Part shown: piece by piece, positions 22,651 through 33,800 of the stretch
How positions within the stretch are numbered: position 1 is the stretch's first letter
Layout: every line of letters starts with the position of its first letter
Source: Trochalopteron elliotii
Taxonomy: Eukaryota > Chordata > Aves > Passeriformes > Leiothrichidae
Assembly: GCA_024734555.1 (NCBI GenBank)
Contig: JANPWX010000154.1
Span: 46,525 to 110,524 of the forward strand
Reading direction: 5' to 3'
Length of the DNA stretch: 64,000 nt
Translations under genes and position numbers: made by a program
Notes under the pieces: generated by a model
The model's input: only the letters and a program-made list of their open reading frames with translations
Databases searched by the model: none
What the model was told of the DNA's origin: nothing

Positions 22651-25187
22651 AGGTTTTGTTAAAACTTACACTTGGTTTTGTGGAACCTTTAGAGGTTCAC
22701 AGAACCCAGTCCCACACCTGGGACCCCACTGAGCTGGGGTGGAATCACTGCTCAGAGTGGCATCAGCACAGCCTGCAGTGGTCAGGGTATTCCCAATTCT
22801 CCCTGCATCCATTTTTTTTTTTTTCTACCTCAGACAAGAAGGGCTGGATCTGGCTTTGATCAGTGTGTTTATAATTTTTATCCTAGCCTGAAGATTCTAC
22901 TCTTACCATGTTATGATAAATACATTTCACTGCATTCTGGTAAATCTTCTATTTCTTAAATCTTGGCACTGGAGTTCTTGTTTCCAAATGAAATCTGTTT
23001 CATTCCCATTTGTCCCATGTTCACTTTTGGCTTCAGGTAGCTTTTTCAAGTCAAGAAAGGTTATGAATCGAAAAGATGACTTACTAGATGGGAAAAAATG
23101 AAACAAACTGTTCAAAACAGGACAAGTTTTTGCTTTTCAAATTAGGAATTGAAACAAACTCCCAAACTCTCCTCACATCTCCCCTGGAAACGCCCTCCTT
23201 TACTGTAACTTTGTGGTCTTGATGATATTCACAGAGAAGCTGATTTACTGAATAAAGAAGTCCTTTAAGTTTGGAGTTTTGGAACATGACCAGTGTGTCT
23301 GAACCCAGGTTTCAAATTTTACTGGCATTTTGTTGGCAAACTAATTTTTTGGAGTCCTTTCTTGTTTGGGTATGTTTCCTGACACCTCTGCCTGTATGGT
23401 GCTGTGTTTGAAAATTCTCTTCTCCTTTCTCTTTTTCAAGAGGAAAAACCTATGAACATAGACAAAGGGCTAATTATAAAGTATCAGGTATAAAAATAGA
23501 GAGGCAAGAAAATTACCAGCTGAAAAATGCAGTGAGCAGGGGGGAAAAAAAAATGAGGATTTCATGGCAGAGTTCAGTGCAGCAGGCCCTGGTTCTCAAA
23601 GCAATTCCACCAGCAAAGCATGAACCATTCCCAAGCCATAATACCATAATTTCAGTCAAGCATGAGCACATGGGTGGTAAGAAAGAGATGATTTAGTCTT
23701 CTCTTCTCTCTCCCCTGGCATCTTTTGCATCCCCTTTGCCAACAGCAGCTCTCATTTATGAAAAACAGCTCAGGTGGCTTTGCCCTGCTCACAGCCCTCC
23801 TTCCAATCCTGCATTTCCCCCTGAAACTGAATTGTTATTATTGCCCTGCTCGAGGATTTACTCACCCAGCCAAAGGATCTGTGAGCTCCCAACCCACGTC
23901 ATCCATCCAGGAGAATATTCCTTGCTGGAAATGTCGTGTCTGCTTCAGGACAAATCTTCTTTTTGTGGCTTTTCTCGAGGTAACAAGGAACCAGCTGTGC
24001 AAGGTTGCAGTGCTTTTTTAGCTTTTCCCCGTGGCTGGGATATTGTAATCCCCTTAATGCTTTTCCTCACTGGTGCAGGACTTTGGTGTATCCAAGGAGT
24101 TCAAGGAGAATTTGACATTAAATAGCCCTTTCTGTGCTAACTTTGCTGTTGGGGAAACTCAGCAGAAAGTGAAAGGAGCAATGGATTTTTGCATTAGAAC
24201 AGAAGAGTGCATTCATGTCACACGAGGGTATTCTGGTAAATGGTTTTTTTTCTTGCTGGATTTAGTTTTAAGTGAGATTTCTGTCATTTAAATCAGCCTG
24301 AGGTGGATTAACAGCTGAGGTGTTCTCCTTGTCTCACCTTGGGGGGGATCAGTCTTCTGGGAGCACCTGGTTGTGTATAAAATGCCTCATGGAAAGTGGA
24401 AGAAGGAGAAATGTGAATAATTGGGCTTGTAAGAGAGTGTGCAAATGGCTTTAGGATCCTGCCTGGGAGATGGGATTCCAGTGAACACCACTGGGGATAA
24501 ATCTCTGATTTAATAGTTATAATTTCTGATTTCTGACCAAACCTAAATATCTGCTGGAAACACCAGAGATGCTGAGTTTCTGGGGATTTTCTGGAGTCAA
24601 GAATCACTCAGAATCCCTGAAGGTTTCTAGTCCAACCTCCTCCTTTTGAGCAGGGTCAGCAGTGTATTCTGACCAGCTTGCTCAGGGCTTTTTCCAGTCA
24701 GATCTGGAGAAACTCCACATCCTGTTCCAGTATTCAGTTATCCCCACAGTTCAGGGTTATTTCCAAACTGGGTGGATGTATGTGCCATTTCCTCCTGGAT
24801 TCCCTCCTTTCCTTCACCTCTTCTTAAAGATTTAAAGATGTTAAATAGGGCAAGTCCTGGACAAACCCCTGAGGATCTGCATTTGTGTCCTGCCCACAGC
24901 TGGAGTACAAACCCGTATTTTCAATCCCAAAATCCAGACACTTTCTGCTCAATGGATACAGGATGGATACAGGGATGCTTGGAGATGTTTTCCCTCTTCA
25001 TCTGGGACTTACCCTGGTGTCCTTGACCATGAGGGTGGGAGAACTGCCCTCCCATCTGCTCTCACCAACTTAATTGAGCTCAACTTATGAGATCAATTCT
25101 TTTCTACTCTTGGTGTTTCCTCTTCTCCCTGAACTCTGTGTAAAGTCCTGCAGTGTGAAGGTTCTGGCTTCTTTTTTTCCTTTCCAA
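22651..25187. other. Intronic sequence, nothing recognised
   Basis: About 2.5 kb with no named transposon. ORFs at 23725-24125 and 24073-24291 have no domain I recognise and lack convincing splice context with HLCS. The part at 23440-24300 has a less repetitive texture and could hide regulatory sequence. Confidence 0.55.
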
Positions 25188-25765
25188 GGTTGGGATTAAC
25201 ACACAGGAAATGCAGATTTTTAGTTTGCACTTGGATGTTTATTATTTCTTATCTATTTCTTGTCTTCAGACTCACGAGCCATGAGCTCTGACTGGCAATT
25301 TAGAGAACAGAGGTAAAATGGAGAGCTTCTAACTCTTATTTAAGTGCTAATTGCCCAATAACAAGGTGACACCTGTATTATTTATATTTCTGACCCAATA
25401 ATGATCACCCAAGGCCTGCAATGCAGACCTTCTTCACCCAATTACAGAAAACCACCCAAACCCATGAAGAAGAAGGAAGAAGAAGGTGAAGAAGAAGGAA
25501 GAAGAAGATGAAGAAGAAGGACTTAGGCAACACCCAAAATCCTCCATCTTGACTCACATGTTTTGCTATATACTAAAATCCCAAATTCAAGTTTTTCACC
25601 CTGTGAGCTCACACAGTATTATTCAAACCACACACCCACAACCCCAGTGCTGTCACTCAATCTCTGGAGCCTGTTCCACAGCCTCAGGTCAAATGCAGTG
25701 CTTGCTTGAGGGTCAGCACCTTTTAACACAGAAAGCCTGAAATTCTCAGCTTCAAGGTTCCAACA
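25188..25765 (-). mobile_element. Solo LTR, family B, copy 2
   Basis: Aligns with 6324-6862 (GGGATTAACACAC... to GGTTCCAACA). It carries an expanded GAA-type tract at 25465-25520. T-rich sequence precedes the left end (25170-25180), as in the other copies. Confidence 0.8.
25465..25520. repeat. (GAA)n-like purine tract inside LTR B
   Basis: 56 bp of GAA/GGAA units, all purine except for single T interruptions. Other family B copies have only short GAAGAAG versions, so the expansion arose in this copy. Confidence 0.9.
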
Positions 25766-26429
25766 CTGGAGGACTTTGTTGGTGAAGACCTGGGCAAGAA
25801 AAGAATGCTTGAGTAGCTCAGCCTTAGGTGTGTCCACAGTGTTTTAGCCTCAGTCAGCTGAGAGCCCACATTTTCCTTCTTTTTTTTTCTTTTTTTTTTT
25901 AATCACATTCCAGTAGAAGTTCTTGTTGCCATTTTTCTTCTGTAGAAAGAACATTTTTCTTCTGTTCTGTTGTCATTTCTTGCTAGTAGAGATTGTTGCC
26001 AATCTGTGCCATAACTGAACCTTCCATTCTCTGGACAATATTTCTGCGTTTCTCCTTTGTAGTGTTCCTCCTTCCTTCCATCTCTTTTGTACATTCTTTT
26101 ACACCCTCGGGTTCCCTTTTTAGCCAAAGCAGACTCTGTTCATGTCCTTATTGTCCTCAGGGTTGTGACAGGGTTATTTTGTGTGGGAGGGAGTTTGGAA
26201 AAGACCAGATCTTTGGAGCTCCTTTGCCCTTCTGAGATGCCACCCTTAAGATCCCACTTAGCAGGTGCCTGAATCAACTGAATGCAGGGTTTGTTCATCC
26301 TCAAGGATCAATTTCCATCAATTTCCTGATTTGGTGATGATTTCCTGATTTACCAGGCTCCCAGCGTGGTGTCACTCACAGAAACTGCTGCTTTGGGGTC
26401 AATAACAATGAACATTTGTTTGATGTTTG
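25766..26429. other. Intronic sequence, nothing recognised
   Basis: Contains a polypyrimidine stretch at 25877-25900. No exon or transposon recognised. Confidence 0.6.
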
Positions 26430-26645
26430 ATAGAATCATAGAAAGGTTTGGGTTGGAAGGGACATCAAAGATTGCCCAATTCCACCCCCTGCCATGGGGA
26501 GAGACACCTTCCACTGTCCCAGAGTGCTCCAACCTGGCCTTGGGCACTGCCAGGGATCCAGGGGCAGCCACAGCAAATCTGGGAATTCCATCCCAGCCCC
26601 TCCCCACCCTCCCAGGGAAGGATTTTTTTCCCAAGATCTAATCCA
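26430..26645 (-). mobile_element. CR1 fragment, 3' tail
   Basis: Begins GATAGAATCATAGAAAGG and runs to CTCCCAGGGAAGGATTTT. About 15 bp of the usual CR1 consensus (GGCTGCTCCAAGCCCC region) is deleted near 26525. Confidence 0.9.
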
Positions 26646-28329
26646 AACCTACTCTCATTCATGGTGTCTTCTCCTCTAACTGTGGCTCACCAGCCTAAAT
26701 AATGCTGGGATTCTTTGATTTGACTAAAATTGAAAGGGTTTTGGGATTGGGTGTTTTTTTTGTTGTTGTGTTTTGGGATGTTTTGGGGTTTTTTTTGCTT
26801 TTTTGGGTTTTTTGTGTGTGTTTCTTTTACATTCCTCCAAACAACCTCTTTGAGAGTGAGATTTTCAGGCAAGGAACTCTTAAGGGGAAGGGACAAATCT
26901 GCCCATAACTCCCATGCCCAGGTATTTTAACATCTGGAATGCACTGCTGGCCGTGGTAATGCCTCTGCAATACTGTAACACAGCAGGATGCTTTAATGAG
27001 AGTTTCAACCCTAAACCCACAACATCAATGAAATTTATAGCTGTTAACATGATTCAAAGGTAGTTTTTTGGGGGTTTCAGGTCCCATTTTACGTTCATGT
27101 GGGATGAAAAGTCGTGGTGTTGGCAGGCCAGAGTCTTCCTTTCACTTGGAATTTCTGTAAAATAATTAAATATTGTTTATTACTCTTGACAACACTCTTA
27201 GTATGCACTACAGGGTGGGGAGGAGGGTATTTGTATAAAAAACTGTGCTAGAACCTCTCTCTTACTATTGCAGCTGCTTTAATATTCTTGAATGCCAAAA
27301 GTGCCTCGCTCACATTTTGGAAAATACCACAAAAATGTTCAAAAAGAAGGAAAAATTTACATAAAATTTCAGTATCATCTCCTATGATCGTATAGATGGC
27401 CATCTGATATTCTTCCTGATGGGTAAATTTATCTTCAGACATTTTGTGTTTCCATAATCTTGTGTCTCATTGTGGTCTTTGGAATTAATACACAGAGCAA
27501 GATGGTTAAAGAGCACAAGAAAAAAGGAAAAAGAAAAAAAAAATTGTGGGGGGAAAATGTGGTGAGCACTGTGATTAAACCACTCTGCAGAAAAACGAAA
27601 TTGTTAAGTCTGCAACTGATTAAGTTGAAAGCAAAGAAGGGAAGTCAATATGTAAAAAAGTGCACGTACAGTTGATCCTTCTGGTAAGGAAAATCCAAGT
27701 TGTTTCTCCCAGAAAAGAAAAAAAAAAAACCCCACCAAACTAACAAGCACACACCATGTACAGAGCACTGGAGTTGGGGGAAGGCAGGCAGGAGGCTGTG
27801 TGGAGATTTTTATTATCACTGGCTTCATGTTAATCCCAGCACAATCTCAGGAAGTAGTAAAAATCAATCTGTGTGTCTCTTGGTCTGTCAGTCTGGGAAT
27901 TAACAACTTCCCCATGTTGTGTCCTCTAAAGGATTTCTTGGTGACCCTTAAAAGTCCAACCTCAGTCTCCCCATGTAATAAGTTGTTACCTGCTGCCAAG
28001 CCTCCAAGAGCTGCATCATCTCTTCTCCTAATTGTATCTCTTTGTGGAAGCCTGTGTTTTGCATTCCTAATTAACTTTTTTTCCTGCTCTGTTTATTTTC
28101 CTCCCCTCATGGCGGCACATGATTATTTTTTTTGTTGGTTTTTTTTTTGTTATTTAAAAACAGATACGTGGATGGAGAAGCAACAGAAATCTGTGTGTTT
28201 CAAACAAAGCCTGTAATCTGGTCCTCACTGTGTGTCCAAGTTTAAATTAGATTTTTATGTTGCAAAAGCATGGGCTCGGTGTTGTAATCAGGCTGCTTCC
28301 AGGAGACAGGGATGAAACCTCCTGAGCTT
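26646..28329. other. Intronic sequence with a T/G tract
   Basis: Includes the T/G-rich tract at 26750-26825 and A-rich stretches near 27520-27543 and 27715-27730. No exon recognised. The stretch 26930-27230 is repeat-free and could be regulatory, but nothing specific supports that. Confidence 0.55.
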
Positions 28330-28521
28330 TGGGGGATTTTCCCCCTGAGGGGCTGGAGCATGTCCAGGGAAGGGAACAGAGCTGGGAAGGGTTTGGAGAA
28401 CTCCTGAGGGAGCTGGGGAAGGGGCTGAGCCTGGAGAAAAGGAGGCTCAGGGGGGACCTTGTGGCTCTGCACAAGTCCCTGCCAGGAGGGGCAGGGAAAG
28501 GAGGAGAGGAAATGGCCTCAA
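28330..28521 (+). mobile_element. CR1 fragment, 5' part leading into duplicated block
   Basis: CTGAGGGGCTGGAGCATGTCC... through GGAAATGGCCTCA. It is continuous with the CR1 part of the next feature, so here the CR1 is uninterrupted. Confidence 0.9.
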
Positions 28522-28982
28522 ATTGCACCAGGGGAGGCTCAGGGTGGAGATTGGGCAAGGAAATTTCCCTGGCAGAGTGGTCAGGCCTTGGGCTGAGCTG
28601 CCCAGGGAGGTTTGGAGTCACTGTCTGGGGGAGTGTTCAGGAGGAGGCTGGAGGTGGCCCTTGGGGACAGGCTTTGGGCTGATGCTGGTGGCACTGGGCT
28701 GGCACTGGCTGATCCTCAGGGGCTCTTCCCACCTTGGCCATTCCATGGAATCCAAGCCAAAGGCACCTGCACATGCAGCAAATGTTCAGGGGGCCACAAC
28801 TCACAATTCATCTGCTCCCAGACTCAACAGCCTGAGGGCTGTCAGGAGTCTCCAGGATGGTCCCTCCCATCCAAAGGTCAGGTTCCTACAAAGCCAAAGG
28901 GATGGGATGAAGTTCAGGTGAGCTTTAGGGTGACAGTCTGGAGGTGGCCCTTGGGGACAGGCTTTGGGCTGATGCTGGTGGC
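28522..28982 (+). repeat. Duplicated CR1-based block, copy 2
   Basis: Partner of 15494-15954. It includes the same ~188-bp non-CR1 middle (28749-28936) and the same internal 44-bp repeat (28649-28692 and 28939-28982). Confidence 0.92.
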
Positions 28983-29045
28983 ACTGGGGTGGCCCTGGCT
29001 GATCCTGAGGGGCTCTTCCCACCTTGATAATTCTGTGATTTAGTG
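28983..29045 (+). mobile_element. CR1 tail
   Basis: End of the second CR1 piece, finishing with GATAATTCTGTGATTTAG, a recognisable CR1 terminus. Confidence 0.85.
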
Positions 29046-29255
29046 TCAAGAAGTAAAATTTACTGCTGAAGGTGGTAAATGGGTGGGCCTGGTCTCAGCA
29101 TGTGATCCACAGTGCCCAGAGGAGACAATTTTCAAGGTGTGTTTCATGGAGGTTGACTGGCAAAGAGATTTTCTGGCTGTTGGCCCTTGATGACATCTCC
29201 ATGACTCAGGAATAATGTGGGGAAACACTGTGGGGCCTGGTACAGCTCCTGCTGG

Positions 29256-29345
29256 TTTGTGTGTCCCTGCCCATGGCAGGGGGTGGAGCTGGATGATCTT
29301 CAAGGTCCATTCCAACCCAAACCATTCCAGGACTCTGTGATTTGT
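29256..29345 (+). mobile_element. CR1 fragment, 3' tail
   Basis: GTGTCCCTGCCCATGGCAGG... to CCATTCCAGGACTCTGTGATTTG. Confidence 0.9.
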
Positions 29346-29432
29346 AATTAGCAAAGGCCTTCGTAATTAGCAAAGGCATTTGTGATCCAGCCTTTGCTTG
29401 GGCTGTCCAATAACCTCATCATCATGAAAGTA

Positions 29433-29650
29433 GAGTCACAGAATCCCTGGGTTGGAAGAGACCTCCAAGATCATCAAGTCCAACCCCAACACCTCAATTA
29501 AACCATGGCACTGAGGGGTTTTTCCCATCTTTTTTTTAACCACATCCAGGGATGGTGACTCCACCACCTCCCTGGGCAGACAATTCCAGTCCTTTGTCAC
29601 TCTTTTCATAAAAAATTGCTTCCTAACATCCAGCCTAACGCCTAACTTGA
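29433..29650 (-). mobile_element. CR1 fragment of a second subfamily
   Basis: GTCACAGAATCCCTGGGTTGG... ACCTCCAAGATCATCAAGTCC ... GGGATGGTGACTCCACC. It resembles the copy at 59155 but not the commoner type that contains GGCAGGGACACCTTCC. Confidence 0.85.
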
Positions 29651-30828
29651 GTTGAAAGATACTCTGAAGTTTCTGGGTTTCTTGCATTTTGGTGCTGCCA
29701 CAGCCCCAGGAGTTGCTGCTGAGCAAGGAATGGTTCCTCATCTTGTCACCAGCACAAGGACATTGTGTCTTTGGGACACTCACAGCTCCTCCTTGCTGCT
29801 CAAGCACTTCCTCAATTGCAGAGCTTTTGAAACAGCTCCCAGACCCAGCAGAAATCACTGAGATCATGGTGAATGGGACTTTCTTCTCTGATTTGGGCTG
29901 CCCTCACCCCCGAGACAAGATTGCTTTTGTAGGAATGAACAACATCATGTTTGTGCCTGTGGGAGAAGCAGATCTGTGGGCTAGGCATCACTTTTTTGGG
30001 CTTACCTCACAGGCAACATCTTGAATATGTTTTGTCTCTTAAATAACTCTTCCTGAAAATGTGAAATGGATGAGGATCATGGTACAGTTCAGATCTGTTT
30101 AAAAGTGGCTTGAACAAAGTTCTCACAGTAGGGTTTTTTCTTCTTATTTTTTTTTTTTAAGTGTAGCATTGACTCATTTGGTGGTGTTAAAGTGCACTTT
30201 CTACTTATCCCCAGAGGAAAGTTAGTATTCTTTTAAGTGAAACTATTTTAAAAGCAGAACACAAGGCTAAAATAAGCCAGTGTTCTCTAGAGCTCTCAGA
30301 AGGTGTAGATTTATTTACTGTAGTTAAATCATAATTAGTTCTCAGGGGATAGTGTATCTTTTAAACTGCTTTATTGCCACCATATTGGTTTTCTAAATAA
30401 TCAGAAACTGCTGCTCTTATATTTTGTAGTATGGACAAAAATTCGCTGTAAGTAGAAACAAATGTTTAGAATTGCTGGTTGTCACTTGCTGAAGATAGGG
30501 ACACCAAAAAAAAAATAAATTAGGAATTGAGGAAAAAGTGAAGAAATACAAAACCTGCATTATCAGAACTTAAATGAACTATGGCTCTGACTTCTTTCAG
30601 CCTAGCAGATAAAATAATGTTTTACATTATGGTTTTTCAGCCAATCATTTTGTAATATTCTAATGGCTTTGGATCAGGACTAAATGTTAACTGAAAAAAA
30701 AAAGAAAATGGTGGTGCAACGTTAACATAAAATATTACCTGATATTTAAGCCTTGATTTTCATGAATGTAGCTTAGTGTTGCAGCTGATAAGCATGTGGG
30801 GTTTTTGGTTTTTTTCCCTAATTGGCAG
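29651..30828 (+). other. HLCS: Intron sequence upstream of the first visible HLCS exon
   Basis: An open frame at about 29689-30024 has no HLCS similarity that I can see, so I do not call it an exon. The last bases (TTTTTGGTTTTTTTCCCTAATTGGCAG) form a good polypyrimidine tract and acceptor for 30829. Confidence 0.6.
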
Positions 30829-30896
30829 GTTAATGTTCGACTTGCCTGAGGAGATGGGTTTAATAGCAGTGGCTGTTCAACAAACACAAGGGAAAG
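30829..30896 (+). CDS. HLCS: HLCS exon a: start of ligase core
   Basis: 68 bp, acceptor GGCAG and donor GTGAGT. It begins with the last base of a split Gly codon and ends one base into a Gly codon. It encodes [16 protein letters not shown] then QQTQGKG, equivalent to LMFQTPQEMGLIVIAA in human. Confidence 0.95.
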
Positions 30897-33800
30897 GTGA
30901 GTAAATCTCCTTATTTTACTAACAAATGTGTGTTAAATACACAAAAATAGGACATTTTAAGATGCATTATGAGCATTTTTTGATAATACAACCCACAGAA
31001 TAAGCCTGTCCTCTTCCCCTCCCGCTCAAACTGCGGATTCAAACTGAAAAACCCAAGAGTTAACAAGAGACCAAAGTAAACATTTTCAGGATGTTTGGTG
31101 GCTTTTGCAGAAATGATTTAGTGGTCTCCTGGTTCCTGCCAAAAAAGGTTTTCTCCAGTCACGAAAGCTGCCATCACTGCACTCAGTGTAACACAAGTCA
31201 GGGCTCCAAATTAAAACTGAAACTGGGTTAACTGGAACAAGACTGGGGCTTGACTTGCCCTGGGATTGAGCCTGCAGGACCTGCCTGGGCAGATCAGTGT
31301 AAGCAAGTCGTGTTTCTTGCCCAGAAAAAATGCTGGCACTCTTTTAAAAGCCACATTTATTCTCCTGGAAGAGCAGAGTGTGTGGCCCAAGGAGCTTTTC
31401 CAAGCACAAATCCATGGAAAGATGATTCTCTGGCTTTCAGTGCAGGATGGGGCAGAGTTTGGATGCATTTCTGGATGCACACAGAGCATCTTCACAAATG
31501 CTTCTCCTCCACGTGGACAAAGCAAGATCTTTTGAAATGTGTCTGCTAGCAGAGAGCAGGAAAATCCTGGAAGCAGGGGATTTAGGACATGCTGGGAAAT
31601 TGAGAACCTCAGAATTATAGAATGGCCTGAGCTGGAAGGGACCTTAAAAATCATCTTGTTCCACCCTCTGCTACACCTTCCACAAAACCAGGTTGCTCAG
31701 ATCCTCATCCAACCTGGCCTTGAACACTTACAGGGATGGGAATATTAAAAAAATTCCAGTTTTTTTTGAAGAAAAAGCTTTGCACTTTAACCCTTTTTCT
31801 TTTAAAATTAGTTTGGAAACTCCATTAAAGGACTTTTGGTACATTCTTGCATGGAAACCTTTGAATCTGTCTCTTTAGTTGTTACCTACATTCACAAAGT
31901 GATGGTTTTTTTATAAATACTCTTCTGTGGAGTTGAAGTTACCCTTTCTCCTCTCCCTGGCCAGGTCGTGGTGGAAACGTTTGGCTCAGCCCTGTGGGTT
32001 GTGCCCTGTGCACTCTGCACATCTCCATCCCTCTGCATTCCAACCTGGGCCAGAGAATTCCTTTCATCCAACACCTGGTGTCCTTGGCAGTGGTAGAGGC
32101 AGTCAGATCCATACCAGGCTATGAGGTATGTCCTTCTAATTCATCTCAAAATTGCTGCTCCCATTTCCATTAAATTCAGATTTTAGCTGTGTGTTTTCCA
32201 TGTAGAATGGCTGAAGGCATGATTCAGTTCTTCAGCACTAAGAAGAACCTAAATTTAACCTTCCTAATGTTTGGTTATTGATATGTTTGAAGAAATGCAA
32301 TATCCATAGGGTGAATATTCTTTGACTGAGCTGATCAAATGCACTACACTCGTTTCACTCTTAATCTCATGAAACTTAAGCCTCAATCCTCAGCAGCAAA
32401 GAAAAAGTCAACTTTGTTTGCCCAACAATGGAGCTGATTTGTTTTGATTTTGAAGGAGAATAAGGAGGAGGGAAAAATGAATAAAACTGACAAATCCTTT
32501 TCTGCTTTTTTGTTGCTGCTGTTTCAGTGGTCACTTTATCCCTTTTAAAGGATTTTTCCAACCCTTATTTAAGGTTGAAAACTGATTTCTAAAGCAAGAA
32601 CTGAGGAGAATTGCTCTCGAGAGGGAATCAAGTGTCCTGTCATCAGTATTAAAATGAAGAACCAGTCTTCTTTATCACCTCATATATCTCCTTTTTAATG
32701 TTACCATTTCCTAATATTTGCTAACTATAAAACTTTGGTATTTTACAGAGGTAGTTAACTAAAGCATATGTTTCCTATATTACAGAAAATCAATGACTTA
32801 TACACATTTACACATGAACTTTATTATAGTGGCACCCAGTAGCTTTGCTGGAGTTTAGGGTCTGTCAGCCTTTCTATTAAACCCTTCTAAATTCAGTGCT
32901 TCATAACCTGACTGGAAAAGCAAAATGCTTCGGGCTAAAACTTGCAATATAAAAATATTTGGCTGGAGTGGATAATTTGACCACTTAAAAACGAAGGGAC
33001 AAGAGTTAGTTTTGTAAAATCTGGGGATGACTGGGGCAGGAGCTGATTTATGAGTGGAGGTCATTTTGCTTCTGTGTGCCTGCCTTACTGTGGCATTTTT
33101 TAATTTTATTTTGTTCAAGAGGAATAAGGTGACTGAAGTACCAAATATTGGTGTAAAAAATGTGGGTCAATAATGTGGGTACTGTACAGAGCATTTGGAC
33201 AGTAAAGAGCTTTCTGTGAGCAGGACAGATCTGCTGAACATGAGGGGACATCAGCCCTTGGCAGTGGGGCAGAACAGAGTTAAGGGTCTACACTCAAATA
33301 TGATACAGCAAGAAAATTCAAAAATTTATCAAAAACATCAGGGCTTGAATTTCCACTTCAGACTCAAACACTGCAAGGCTTTTCCTTATGTCCATGTCAC
33401 ACCAACTGCAGCAGCCATTAGCAATGGGATAATCTACAGAATCATGGGATCATGGAGTGGGTTGGGTTGGAAGGGATCTGAATGAAATATCATCCCACCC
33501 CTGCCATGGCAGGGACACCTTCCACTGTCCCAGGCTGCTCCAAGCCCCAATGTCCAACCTGGCCTTGGGCACTGCCAGGGATCCAGGGGCAGCCACAGCA
33601 AATCTGGGAATTCCATCACAGCCCCTCCCCACCCTCCCAGGGAAGGATTTTTTCCCAACATCCCACCTAAACTTGTCATTTCTCAGTTTGAGGCCATTCC
33701 CTGTGTCCTGTCCCTCCAGGCCCTAGGAATTGTCTCTCTCCAGATTTCCTGGAGCTCCTTCAGGCCCTGCAAGGCCACCCTGAGCTCAGCCCAAAGCTTC

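Larger units (their letters stand above)
1..30828 (+). other. HLCS: Probable large intron of HLCS (upstream part cut by window)
   Basis: The first recognisable HLCS exon starts at 30829 with a split glycine codon, so at least one upstream exon must exist. I found no HLCS-like coding sequence in 1-30828. The stretch is AT-leaning, full of CR1 and LTR fragments, and the individual elements are listed separately. The intron reading is an inference from the position of the exons and from HLCS having very long introns in other vertebrates. Confidence 0.7.

Noticed and set aside
22296..22859. 187-codon + strand ORF
   Set aside because: Antisense CR1 translation, not CR1 reverse transcriptase and not a host gene.
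24073..24291. Candidate exon-like ORF in the HLCS intron
   Set aside because: No recognisable domain and no match to HLCS.
29689..30024. 111-codon ORF just upstream of the first HLCS exon, considered as another HLCS exon
   Set aside because: No similarity to the HLCS segment expected before the LMF exon, and no fitting donor with the required phase.
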